Source: Alishewanella longhuensis
GTDB taxonomy: Bacteria; Pseudomonadota; Gammaproteobacteria; Enterobacterales; Alteromonadaceae
DNA length: 60,136 bases
NCBI RefSeq assembly: GCF_014653435.1
Contig: NZ_BNAO01000012.1
Span: 1 to 60,136, forward strand
Direction of reading: 5' to 3'
Under the pieces are notes generated by a model. That model ran no database searches, was not told the DNA's origin, and saw nothing but the letters and a program-made list of their open reading frames with translations. Of the stretch, positions 50,889-59,593 are shown one piece after another; the first letter of the stretch is position 1, and each line of letters begins with the position of its first letter. The translations under genes were made by a program, and so were the position numbers.

Positions 50889-50987
50889 CTAAAACTCCTT
50901 GCTGTGGCATGGCTAAAATTGAAATAAAAGTGCGTAATGTATTGGCACAGATCAATATCAACTACTTTGTTGATTCGGCGACAGTTG

Positions 50988-51236
50988 CTAAATTTCACTT
51001 TCCTCCCGGACCGCCAATGTCATCTTAAGTGCGTCTCGCACAGTAGCCTCGTCATCTCTACCTACCCACGTTAAAACGCGATCAATCTTTTGATTGGCAA
51101 TTGCCGCCTGCACATCTTTAATAACAGCACTAATCCCGCTGTCGCAGTGCGCAGCGGCTGAGCTGGATACAATAGTTGCGAACATAAATGAAGAAACAAG
51201 CACGGCTATTTTGGTAAGGGATTTATTGATTTTCAT
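50988..51236 (-). pseudogene. Truncated DUF6448-type secreted protein
   Basis: The 82-residue frame starts at ATG 51236 with a clear AGGAG. It has a signal peptide and then AHCDSGISAVIKDVQAAI and LTWVGRDDEATVRDALKMTLAVR, typical of DUF6448 proteins. Those proteins are, as I recall, about twice as long. The frame stops directly after LAVREESEI, so the C-terminal half is lost. It might still be expressed. Confidence 0.55.
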
Positions 51237-51358
51237 TTTGATCTCCTGAGCGTTGACTACCGGCATCGTTTTTCAAATGACCAACGCTTTAAATGTTGCT
51301 TGCATCCAGTCTAATAATTCAGAAAACATTAATCGGTGCGTTGGCAAACATAAGCAAG

Positions 51359-51553
51359 TTAACCGCAACAGCGGCTACAGAACTGTTCAGGTTTAGCGGC
51401 ATCAACACCATAGCCCACCTCCTTTACAGCAGCTTTAAATTGCTCGACTGATACCATTTTCTTGTCATATTGCACCTCGACCACACCAGCCGAGATCGTC
51501 ACGGTGACATCACTGGCTCCCGGGGCTGCCTTCAGGGCGTTCGGGACCTTGCC
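51359..51553 (-). pseudogene. C-terminal fragment of an HMA (heavy-metal-associated) domain protein
   Basis: On the minus strand the frame reads KVPNALKAAPGASDVTVT, then GVVEVQYDKKMVSVEQFKAAV and KEVGYGVDAA, ending in FCSRCCG and TAA. This is the second half of an HMA/MerP-like metal-binding fold with a Cys-rich tail. The N-terminal half with the usual CxxC is absent and no start codon is near. It appears to be a remnant. Confidence 0.6.
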
Positions 51554-51617
51554 AGCGCTACCGCCACATCACTGCCGTCGGCGTAAAAGTAGACACCGCC
51601 GCCCCGCTACCCTAGCG

Positions 51618-51749
51618 TGCATCAAAGAGAACGGTGCGACTGATGAGCAAACGGATGTTACTTGTGGCGGACTGTACCTTGCTTCAGATGAGTCTAAATT
51701 CATAGCAGGTACCGAGTTGGTGATTGATATCGGCTATACCGCTCGTTAA
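51618..51749 (+). pseudogene. C-terminal fragment of a short-chain dehydrogenase
   Basis: The plus-strand frame reads IKENGATDEQTDVTCGGLYL, then ASDESKFIAGTELVIDIGYT and stops. This is the end of SDR enzymes (YLASDESxFxxGTELVxDGGY). No catalytic core or start is present, so it is a remnant. The fragment abuts the HMA remnant. Confidence 0.65.
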
Positions 51750-51808
51750 AAAATGACCCAACAATCAATTGGCTCTGTCAAAAATGAAGTGTTATCTGAA
51801 ACGACTTT

Positions 51809-52228
51809 TTATTCGCCCTGCAAGGTCACTACCAGTCTTCTGCTACCCGCATGATTACGGTGCTCTGCTAAATAGATGCCCTGCCAAGTGCCTAAACACA
51901 AGTTGCCATCGGTAATGGGGATACTGACACTGCTGCCAAGCAAGCTGCTTTTGATATGTGCGGGCAGGTCGTCACTGCCCTCACAGGTGTGGGTATAATA
52001 AGGCTCGTTTTCAGGTACAGCTTGATTAAAAAACTGCTCGAAATCTTGCCGCACAGTCGGATCGGCATTTTCATTAATCGTTAGCGAAGCAGAACTATGT
52101 TTAATAAAAATATGGCAGATCCCCACCGAAAATTGTTCAAGCTGTGGCAATTGGCGCAGTACTTCATCGGTAATGAGGTGAAAACCACGCTTTCGGGCCT
52201 GTAATGACAGCTCTTTTTGCAACCACAT
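51809..52228 (-). CDS. yjbQ: YjbQ/UPF0047 family protein
   Basis: The 139-residue protein starts MWLQKELSLQARKRGFHLITDEVL and contains ASLTINENADPTVRQDF and GSDDLPAHIKSSLLG, close to E. coli YjbQ. The family has low thiamin-phosphate-synthase activity in vitro; its physiological role is unclear. I chose the Met that aligns with E. coli and has AAGGA upstream. Confidence 0.88.
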   Translation of the reverse strand: MWLQKELSLQARKRGFHLITDEVLRQLPQLEQFSVGICHIFIKHSSASLTINENADPTVRQDFEQFFNQAVPENEPYYTHTCEGSDDLPAHIKSSLLGSSVSIPITDGNLCLGTWQGIYLAEHRNHAGSRRLVVTLQGE

Positions 52229-52321
52229 CGCCATTTCCTTTTATTTTAACCATTCAAACCTAACACAATAGCCAGTGTACATATGTGCAGTGCTAGCGCA
52301 TTACAGCACACAAAGACTTAT

Positions 52322-52549
52322 TTAGTTTTTAAGGGTAAATATTTGCTCTACCCTATTGGTGTCGCCCAGCAGCGACAGAGTAGTAAAGTGAAATTCCAGC
52401 AGCCGGTATCCCAGACGCGCGCCATTTACCAGGCCTTCGTCTTTTAAATATTCCAATGAAAGATGTGAAATTTGCTCTGTGCGTATAGCAGCCTGTGCCC
52501 GCCTAATTATTCCAAATGATGGTACTAATACCACTAGCCACCGTTGCAT
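52322..52549 (-). CDS. Small hypothetical protein
   Basis: A 75-residue frame starts at ATG 52549 with a strong GGAGAGGTG upstream. It begins MQRWLVVLVPSFGIIRRAQA and continues ISHLSLEYLKDEGLVNGARLGY with no recognised motif. The N terminus is mildly hydrophobic. I do not recognise a family and it may be a remnant within the decayed region. Confidence 0.4.
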   Translation of the reverse strand: MQRWLVVLVPSFGIIRRAQAAIRTEQISHLSLEYLKDEGLVNGARLGYRLLEFHFTTLSLLGDTNRVEQIFTLKN

Positions 52550-52636
52550 ATATTCACCTCTCCATGCATTGCGGGCTTTGGGGTAACCGTTAATAGCGCC
52601 AAATATACCGATCGCCACAAATTAGATAAACAGGCT

Positions 52637-52771
52637 TTACCTTTTTATGTTAGGCGGCTTTAGTAAGTCACGGGCCAAAACTGGTAGCAGACCTACAGTA
52701 AGAAATTTGGCGGTAACAATAATAAATGCCGCCATTGCCATGATGTAAACAGATAACGTAAAACTCGTCAT
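52637..52771 (-). pseudogene. N-terminal fragment of an MFS transporter
   Basis: The minus-strand frame starting at ATG 52771 reads MTSFTLSVYIMAMAAFIIVT, then AKFLTVGLLPVLARDLLKPP and stops. This is the first helix and loop of sugar-efflux-type MFS proteins (xxEFxxVGLLPxLARDL). The rest of the transporter is absent. The frame has 44 codons only. Confidence 0.6.
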
Positions 52772-52897
52772 ATATGGTGCTAGCCCCACGCTTTTGCGCA
52801 GTGCAATTTGCACCAAATAGGCACACTTTGCTGCGACAATGATTAACTATATTGTTGTTATGCAATTAAATGAATGTAAAAAAGAGCAGCGTTGTTG

Positions 52898-55279
52898 CTA
52901 AAGCATTAAGTCAACCTGTGGCATAGAGATATAACTGCCCTGAGAGAAGTTTATACCCAACCGTCGTACATGCTGCTGGATCGCTTCGTTGTGAACAAAC
53001 TCTGCGACCGTAGTCATGTTCAAACTGTTGGCGAAATGCACTATACCCTGTGTAACCTTAAGCGCAACAAAGTCTTGATCCAAATTACGAATGAGGCTGC
53101 CATCGATCTTGATAATATCCACCTTCATCCGCAACAGATGTTCAAAGTTAGAGTAACCAGTACCAAAATCGTCTATTGCAATCCGGCAACCTCTACTCTT
53201 AACCTCGTCAATAAACCGTTTCACCCCGTGATAATTTTCAATGCTTTCCGATTCCAGAATTTCAAAAATCACTTGTGGGCCGATAGCTGTCTCATCCAGT
53301 TTTTGACTAATAAAAGCTGTCAGGTTTTCATCAAGTAAATCGGCATAAGACAGATTGATGGAAAATTCCAAATCTGTGCCTGCAAATTTTTTAAAGGATT
53401 TTTCCACCATCACCATGGTGAGTTGCCGATCTAAACGAACCTTGCGTGCTACATCAAGAAACTGGCCTGGATTTGCAATCTGACCGTTATCTAATTGCAT
53501 TCTGACCAAACATTCGTACTTACTCACTCGATTGTTTGCGTTATCATAAATTGGTTGAAAGTAGGGAATAATCCGATCATCCCGCAACGCCTCTTTCACA
53601 TAGCCAGCCCACAGCAAGTTGTATTGGTAGATTTCTTCGATATGTTGATCTGGCTGATAGATACCAAAACCTTTTTGCTGCTGCCTCGCCTGCTGCAATG
53701 CGAACTCGGCTCTGGTGATCAAACTGTTGGGATGGTCTTGCCCGTTGACATCTTGTACTACTGCCCCCAGAGTCATACGTACCGGAATTTCTTGCAGCTG
53801 CCAAGACAGGTGTTGCGTATCCAGCATCTGCTGAATGTGCTGTAGAAACAGTATCAAATGCTCTGACGATAAAGGATGTGTAACAATAGCAAACTCGTCA
53901 GCGGCCAACCGATACAAACTAGCCTCGCCAAATGACTGTCTATCTATACCATTGTTAAGGCGCCCAGCTATGCTTTGCAGCACATAATCACCACAAGCGT
54001 AACCAAACAAGCCGTTTACTTCCTTGAAGTCATCCAGATTTACCAGCACCAAGCTTACCCTGTCACCTTTGGAAAGGTCCAATAAAAGACGGGCCCGATT
54101 AGGGAGGTTAGTCAGTTCATCCTTGTAAGATGCCTGTAATTGTCGCATTACGCCTAAAGTCCAGCGCAATAACAATGCAGATAATCCCACCATAAAAAGT
54201 GTACTAAACCATAAAATCTGCATATTACGGGTGCGGATAGGTCGCAGCACGGCGTCAATTTCGTCTCTCGGTACACCAATACCAAACAACATTCCCGCGT
54301 TACTCGCCGCATAGGACAAGTCGTATTGCCGCCCTTCTACCGTCAATTGCTCTTTAATAACAGTAGGGCGCTGAACGCTCAAACCTCCGGATAGCGAGTT
54401 AAAATTCAATTTATCGATCAAACGAGATTGTTGAATATGTAGCATAATCTCATCGACCTGTTCCATATCCTCTATGTTACTCAGGCCTGACAATATGCTG
54501 TTATTACGATCAATCAGGTAGGCAAAAGTATTAGGAGTTACTTGTACTTGGCTCACCAGATTAATGATCTGCTCAGCATGCCAATCGGTACTGACTATAC
54601 CTATCTGTGCCCCGTCTTTATCTAAAATGGGCTTTACTAAGGTCATGACAGCCGCATTAGATAAGGAGTTAAAATAGGCGGAGGTCAGGTAAGTTGCATT
54701 AGGGTCTTGCTGGTTAGTTCTGGTTTGATACTGCTCGAACCACGGCTGATAACGATAATTAATACCATCACGCCCGGTCAGCAATGTTAGTTTGCTGTGC
54801 TGTGCTGAGTCCCGGTATACATAACTGGTAAGAGACACTGCATTGCTCCCTGGCGTCGAGTCAAACCAAACTCCAACCCCAAAAGCCTTTGGAAACCCGA
54901 CAAGTTTGCCTTTAATAGCAGGCCCCAGTTCTGCCTGTACCCGCGTATTACCCACTCTATGTAGTGAATGAAACGCCTGAGCAAACAAGGCCAAATCGTC
55001 TGTATAGCGTTCTAGTAAGTGCTGCTGACTATTAAGTCGATCCAGATTCGCATAGAAAGAGTCCTCTAATTGCTCTTCTCTCAATTCCGAGATAACTTTT
55101 TCTGAAAAGGTGAGATTTAAGCGGGAAATCACCAGCATACAACTAATAAACAATGCAATCAGCAGTAGCAACAGCAAGAAAATCGCTTGTTTAGATTGAT
55201 TGAGTTGTTTCAGGTAAGCCATCTGCCAATGACTTTTAAACCACAACGTCAGCGTTAAAAACATTCTATTGAAGTTCAT
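52898..55279 (-). CDS. Membrane GGDEF-EAL protein with periplasmic sensor domain
   Basis: The 793-residue protein has a first helix near residues 31-52, a large periplasmic sensor region (dCache-like, to about 350) and a second helix near 355-375. The GGDEF-like domain has LAADEF in place of GGDEF, so diguanylate cyclase activity is doubtful. The EAL domain keeps ECLVRM, NLSYADL, DDFGTGYSNF and KIDGSLI, so it may degrade cyclic di-GMP. Its ATG overlaps the stop of the upstream lipoprotein gene (TAATG), so the two are coupled. Confidence 0.85.
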   Translation of the reverse strand: MNFNRMFLTLTLWFKSHWQMAYLKQLNQSKQAIFLLLLLLIALFISCMLVISRLNLTFSEKVISELREEQLEDSFYANLDRLNSQQHLLERYTDDLALFAQAFHSLHRVGNTRVQAELGPAIKGKLVGFPKAFGVGVWFDSTPGSNAVSLTSYVYRDSAQHSKLTLLTGRDGINYRYQPWFEQYQTRTNQQDPNATYLTSAYFNSLSNAAVMTLVKPILDKDGAQIGIVSTDWHAEQIINLVSQVQVTPNTFAYLIDRNNSILSGLSNIEDMEQVDEIMLHIQQSRLIDKLNFNSLSGGLSVQRPTVIKEQLTVEGRQYDLSYAASNAGMLFGIGVPRDEIDAVLRPIRTRNMQILWFSTLFMVGLSALLLRWTLGVMRQLQASYKDELTNLPNRARLLLDLSKGDRVSLVLVNLDDFKEVNGLFGYACGDYVLQSIAGRLNNGIDRQSFGEASLYRLAADEFAIVTHPLSSEHLILFLQHIQQMLDTQHLSWQLQEIPVRMTLGAVVQDVNGQDHPNSLITRAEFALQQARQQQKGFGIYQPDQHIEEIYQYNLLWAGYVKEALRDDRIIPYFQPIYDNANNRVSKYECLVRMQLDNGQIANPGQFLDVARKVRLDRQLTMVMVEKSFKKFAGTDLEFSINLSYADLLDENLTAFISQKLDETAIGPQVIFEILESESIENYHGVKRFIDEVKSRGCRIAIDDFGTGYSNFEHLLRMKVDIIKIDGSLIRNLDQDFVALKVTQGIVHFANSLNMTTVAEFVHNEAIQQHVRRLGINFSQGSYISMPQVDLML

Positions 55280-56256
55280 TAGTCAGCGTGCTCCAACTGC
55301 CGCAGCACCTTATCCTTAGCCAACGACAATAACTTCAGATCTATCGCCTGCTGACTAAGGTGAAGTAACCTTATACGAGCTTGATTACTTCCTCGCATAT
55401 TAGCAAAATCGTACCAAACCATAGCCTCATATAGATCGGCAGGCCCAGCTAAGCCTTTTTCACTCATGTCTCCCAGATAATATTGCGCCGTTGCATTCTC
55501 CTGTCTAGCCGCTTTCAGCAACCAGGCTCTTGCTTGCGGCAAATCCCCTCCAGCATTATTTATCAGTAAAAGGCCTAGGGCTATTTGGGCCTGGGCCAGC
55601 CCATGCTCAGCCGCAAACTGGTAACTCAATCGGGCGGCCGTTAAATCTTTTTCCCCCAGATGGCCATTTGCATGTAGCTCACCTAACACCCAATGCGCCT
55701 CTGGTAATGATTCTGCCGCAACTTCCGCCCAATACCGTGCTTTTGGATAGTTCCGCTGTGCGTTGCTTATTATCGCCATATTTAACTGCCCGCGCGGATC
55801 CCCTTTTGCAGCGGCTTGCTCACATGGCACAAGCGCAGCACTATAGTTGCGTAAATTGGTTAACAAATAACAATCTCCGTATTCAGCAACCGTAAGCTGC
55901 CTGGCGAAATCTTCCACTTCGTCAGGGCAAGAGAATCGATACCCTGCCTGAAACCGCTGTAACATTTGGACAGTTTTGGGTTGTTGCTGATAGCTGCTTG
56001 CTACCTTCTGACAACGATTTATCCTTTCGTCTCTGAGTGCTTGCAGATATCTAGCACGCGACGCATCTTGTTGATGAAGCTGAAGATAGCGCGTGATCGG
56101 GTCGATATAAGGTTGAGCGAGCAAAGCTGCCACTTCTTGTTCTAACAAAAGGCCTTGATTTTCTAATGGGTGATCTGCATTTTTTTGCGAGTTAATAGCG
56201 GTGCTACAACCTATAAGCTGAAATACCAGAATACAAAGAATAACTGCCCTATACAT
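55279..56256 (-). CDS. Sel1-repeat lipoprotein
   Basis: The 325-residue protein starts at ATG 56256 (GGAG upstream) with a short hydrophobic segment and lipobox LIGC, Cys17. Sel1-like repeats follow in the second half (GDPRGQLNMAIISNAQ, EAHWVLGELHANGHLGEKD, QAQIALGLLLINNAGGD, TAQYYLGDMSEKGLAGPAD). Such repeats mediate protein contacts. It is coupled to the GGDEF-EAL gene and may act as its periplasmic partner. An alternative start is GTG 56268. Confidence 0.82.
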   Translation of the reverse strand: MYRAVILCILVFQLIGCSTAINSQKNADHPLENQGLLLEQEVAALLAQPYIDPITRYLQLHQQDASRARYLQALRDERINRCQKVASSYQQQPKTVQMLQRFQAGYRFSCPDEVEDFARQLTVAEYGDCYLLTNLRNYSAALVPCEQAAAKGDPRGQLNMAIISNAQRNYPKARYWAEVAAESLPEAHWVLGELHANGHLGEKDLTAARLSYQFAAEHGLAQAQIALGLLLINNAGGDLPQARAWLLKAARQENATAQYYLGDMSEKGLAGPADLYEAMVWYDFANMRGSNQARIRLLHLSQQAIDLKLLSLAKDKVLRQLEHAD

Positions 56257-56360
56257 ACTATTCTCCACAGCACCTAATTATGCCTACTAATCAGTATAGC
56301 GGCTAAACACCTGATCTGAGAAAAATGTGTGGTGCAGTAAAACGTTACCGAAACGTTTAC

Positions 56361-56384
56361 TAACTGACTATTTATAGTCAGTTA
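56361..56384. terminator. Hairpin after kynU
   Basis: TAACTGACTA-TTTA-TAGTCAGTTA is a perfect 10-bp stem with a 4-nt loop, just after the kynU stop on the minus strand. It lacks a T run, so its role as terminator is uncertain. Confidence 0.5.
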
Positions 56385-56393
56385 TAGGCGGCA

Positions 56394-57659
56394 TTAGGTA
56401 ACTTTTTGCTGCACCGCATATTCTGGCTTTAAATACTCTTGTGAACTCACGATATTAGCTAAGATGGTTACCGCAGTGCCAATATCCACATAGCGTAAAT
56501 ACAACGGCGTAAACCCTAAACGTAAAATATTGGGGGCCCGAAAATCAGCAATAACGCCACGCTGAATCAGTGCCTGGCATAGTGCATAAGCGTGAGGATG
56601 CTGGTAAGCCAGTTGGCTGCCTCTGGCGCTTGGTTGCAGCGGCGTGATTAACTGCAGGTCAGCTAAACAGGGTTGCATTGTAACTAAATGATGGAAACAA
56701 TGACTGAGCGCCAGCGACTTATAGCGCACTTGCTGCATATCTATATTATCAAATACCGTTAACGCGGCGTCTAAAACGCTCATCGCTATAATGGCAGGAG
56801 TTCCGGTAAGAAATTGCGCTATGCCGGGCGCTTTTTGATAATCGGTTGCAAAGCTAAAGGGTGCATTGTGCCCCATCCAACCGGTTAACGGCTGGGTTAA
56901 ACGATCATGATGACGGGTGGCGGCATACAAAAAAGCAGGCGCACCTGGCCCACCATTAAGATATTTATAACCGCAACCTACGGCAAAATCGACGTGGCAC
57001 GCATCAAGCTCAATCGGCAATGCGCCAGCACTGTGCGCCAAATCCCAAATAACTAAGACACCTTGCTCATGTGCTCGCTGAGTCAGGCGTTGTATATCGA
57101 GTAACCGGCCACTGCGAAAATCGACTTGCGTCAGCAGTAATACAGCAATCTCTGTGGTGATAGCTTGCTCAAGCGCATGATTATCCGGGCTGTCGTCAAC
57201 TAACACTAACTGACAATATTGCTCACCCAATAAGCTTGCTAAGCCCTGCACCATATAAAGATCTGTAGGAAAGTTACCCGCTTGCGACAGTATTTTGGTA
57301 CGCCCCGGCTGCATAAGCATGGCGCAGCTTAATATTTTAAATAAATTCACCGAGGTAGAATCACAACAAATCACCTGACCTGGCGCGGCACCTAATAATG
57401 GTGCTATTTTTTCACCCACCTTATGCGGTAAATCAATCCATTGATGGCTATTCCAACTTTTAATCAAATCTCGCGACCATTGCTCGTTTAGCACCTGATG
57501 TGCTCTTAATGCCGCCACGCGTGGCATAGCGCCTAACGAGTTACCATCCAGATACAGCGTGTTGTCTGGTAAAAAAAACGCATCACGTTTACTGGCCAAT
57601 GGATCTGTGGCATCCAGTAAGGCCAAAGTCGTTTTAGTTAGATCGGGTAACATCGTCAT
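56394..57659 (-). CDS. kynU: Kynureninase
   Basis: The 421-residue PLP enzyme has the aminotransferase-class-V fold with LYLDGNSLGAMPR, CCDSTSVNLFKIL, LLTQVDFRSGRL, VIWDLAHSAGALP and the PLP-lysine motif GCGYKYLNGGPGAPAF. It cleaves kynurenine to anthranilate and alanine in tryptophan degradation. I chose ATG 57659, close to the typical kynureninase start; a longer frame overlaps the upstream gene. The gene follows a lipoprotein hydrolase by 8 nt, which may be the formamidase of the same pathway. Confidence 0.92.
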   Translation of the reverse strand: MTMLPDLTKTTLALLDATDPLASKRDAFFLPDNTLYLDGNSLGAMPRVAALRAHQVLNEQWSRDLIKSWNSHQWIDLPHKVGEKIAPLLGAAPGQVICCDSTSVNLFKILSCAMLMQPGRTKILSQAGNFPTDLYMVQGLASLLGEQYCQLVLVDDSPDNHALEQAITTEIAVLLLTQVDFRSGRLLDIQRLTQRAHEQGVLVIWDLAHSAGALPIELDACHVDFAVGCGYKYLNGGPGAPAFLYAATRHHDRLTQPLTGWMGHNAPFSFATDYQKAPGIAQFLTGTPAIIAMSVLDAALTVFDNIDMQQVRYKSLALSHCFHHLVTMQPCLADLQLITPLQPSARGSQLAYQHPHAYALCQALIQRGVIADFRAPNILRLGFTPLYLRYVDIGTAVTILANIVSSQEYLKPEYAVQQKVT

Positions 57660-57667
57660 CGGAGGGC

Positions 57668-58585
57668 TCACTTGGCGATTAACGCCTGCACTGTTATTAA
57701 AAAATGTTGAAATGCTTCGGTTTTGGGATGGATCCAATCAAAGTGCCCAGCGTCATCCAGCAGTTGCATAGGCAGGCCACTATCTGTTGCCTGAGATAGG
57801 GGCACGATGGTATCAGCTCGGCCATGAAGCAATAGTGTTGTAGGGTGTGATGGCTGTTGCGACGGACTTGCCTCTTGATATTTTCCAGCGAGATCAGGGT
57901 AGTTTCCGCCCATAAATTGACGAGTCGCCCGCTGACAGCCTGTTGCATCACTTTGATAGCTGGAAAGATCAGTAATAGCCGCAAGACCAATAACACCTTT
58001 AACCGGCTTTAATAATGGCGTGCCTTGCTGATTTTGTTTGGTATGCAGATAGGACTCCCCTGCCGCCAATAACGCTAAATGCCCACCCGCTGAGTGCCCG
58101 GCTAACACCACTTGTTTTAGATCAACAGAATAATCTTGCAACACTGTTTGCGCATGCGCTATTCCGGCTAAGACATCATCATAACTGCCGGGCCATCCTC
58201 CACCAGCATCGCCTACCCGACGGTATTCTATAGACCAAACCGCAATACCAGCGGCGGCTACCGCTTCACTAAATGCCTGAGTATGCTGAATATCAAAGAC
58301 ATTAAGCCAGCAGCCGCCATGAATAAATACCAAAAGTGGAACTTGTTGATTCGAAGATGTCTTGTTTAATTTAGGTAAATACAACTGGCCAAATTGCAGT
58401 GAATTTTCACCATACTGAAGTGTTACGCCGCTACCTGAACTAGGTAATTCCAGTATACTGTTGTAACTGACTTGTCGCAGCCGTTCAACCGCCGTCTTTT
58501 CAGGTGTCTCCTGACTATAACGGTTAGTACAAGCTGTTAACAGTATGCAGAACACTAACAAATAAAATGGCGTTAATTTGCGCAT
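57668..58585 (-). CDS. Lipoprotein alpha/beta hydrolase, possible kynurenine formamidase
   Basis: The 305-residue protein has a signal peptide with lipobox LLTAC (Cys19). The hydrolase domain has oxyanion HGGCW, the nucleophile elbow GHSAGG, an Asp in LHGRADTIVPL and the last His in DAGHFDWIHP. The HGG motif and position ahead of kynU resemble BNA7-type kynurenine formamidases, which release formate from N-formylkynurenine. A lipid-anchored, extracytoplasmic formamidase would be unusual, so a general carboxylesterase remains possible. Confidence 0.75.
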   Translation of the reverse strand: MRKLTPFYLLVFCILLTACTNRYSQETPEKTAVERLRQVSYNSILELPSSGSGVTLQYGENSLQFGQLYLPKLNKTSSNQQVPLLVFIHGGCWLNVFDIQHTQAFSEAVAAAGIAVWSIEYRRVGDAGGGWPGSYDDVLAGIAHAQTVLQDYSVDLKQVVLAGHSAGGHLALLAAGESYLHTKQNQQGTPLLKPVKGVIGLAAITDLSSYQSDATGCQRATRQFMGGNYPDLAGKYQEASPSQQPSHPTTLLLHGRADTIVPLSQATDSGLPMQLLDDAGHFDWIHPKTEAFQHFLITVQALIAK

Positions 58586-58712
58586 TAAGACGTTATACCT
58601 TCATTCGCTTGGCTGCGGGACTTTGTACTGAAGCTAAACTAAACCAATATCCGATCCAAGCCCTTTGCGCTGTAAAGCCAAATTAGCACTGCCAATATCA
58701 TTAGGAGTTTAT

Positions 58713-59330
58713 ATGAATACACCTTACACGCCACCCCACATATGGCAATGGGGGCTGCAAATGGCGGCATCCCATTGCGAATATAAATCGCCCGATAGCG
58801 GCTGCCACGCATGACAAATTATTACGCGTAGGCACACAGCCGTTGCAATTGTACTCTTTGGCCACACCAAACGGTGTAAAGGTTACTATTTTATTAGAGG
58901 AGCTACTTGAATTCAGTATTACAGATGCAGAATATGATGCTTGGTTAGTCAGTATCAACGATGGAAATCAATTTAGTAGCCGTTTTGTCGGGCTTAATCC
59001 CAATTCAAAAATACCGGCATTAATCGATACCACAAATAATGTCAGAATATTTGAGTCAGGTTCGATTTTATTCTACCCAGCCGAAAAATTTGCTGCATTT
59101 TACCCTCATCGCGAGCAAAACGAACCGAGGTAGTGAACTGGCTATTTTGGCAAATGGACAGGGCGCCATTTTTAGGTGGCGGTTGTGAGCATTTTTATGC
59201 TTATGCGCCAGAAAAATATGAATATCGTATCAATCGTTATGCAATGGAAGTAAAGCGACAACTTGATGTGTTAGATAAACAGCTAGCATGCAATGAGTTT
59301 ATTGCCGACTTGACCGCCGACAAGGCTTGA
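58713..59330 (+). pseudogene. yghU: Frameshifted glutathione S-transferase YghU-like gene
   Basis: ATG 58713 has AGGAG upstream and starts like YghU (MNTPYTPPHIWQWG). The frame then shifts at least twice before IANINRPIAAATHDKLLRVG and QPLQLYSLATPNGVKVTILLEE. It stops near 59133. The next frame continues VNWLFWQMDRAPFLGGG and EVKRQLDVLDKQLA, then ends early, so the C-terminal domain is lost. The whole is a decayed copy of a disulfide-reductase-type GST. Confidence 0.85.
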
Positions 59331-59341
59331 GGACTATTTTT

Positions 59342-59512
59342 CTAGCAGCTGGTTCTCAGCATAGATGCCACTCGTTCAGCAATTTCTTGCGGCTCAAAAT
59401 TCGCCAACTCAGCAAAAGAGCCTATCCCTATTTCCTCAAACCGTTTAACGACTGTAGGCCCAACGCCCTTCACTTCGAGCAGTGCAGTTTTTTCTGCTTC
59501 ACTAAATGCCAT
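59342..59512 (-). CDS. Small helix-hairpin-helix protein, interrupted or shortened by an amber codon
   Basis: A 56-residue frame from ATG 59512 reads MAFSEAEKTALLEVKGVGPT, VVKRFEEIGIGSFAELANFE and ends LRTSC with TAG. The GVGPT segment is a typical HhH DNA-binding hairpin. After the stop the same frame goes on KNSPQALSAVKSAIN, which matches what I recall of relatives (SCWKNSPQ), so TGG (Trp) seems changed to TAG. The gene may be a shortened but working form or a recent pseudogene. It overlaps no other gene. Confidence 0.6.
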   Translation of the reverse strand: MAFSEAEKTALLEVKGVGPTVVKRFEEIGIGSFAELANFEPQEIAERVASMLRTSC

Positions 59513-59593
59513 GGCCGATTTCCTTAAACCTCATAATGCTCCAATAAAATTGCTGAGATTGCTAACTTATATTGAGTTTACTCTTCTTTATCG

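Noticed and set aside
50941..50970. FNR-like sequence upstream of the P450
   Set aside because: GTTGATATTGATCT matches only 8 of 10 defined bases and has no suitable -10 element.
52668..52865. 65-codon minus-strand frame
   Set aside because: Its peptide does not look like a protein; another frame at the same place reads as the start of an MFS transporter, so I report that remnant instead.
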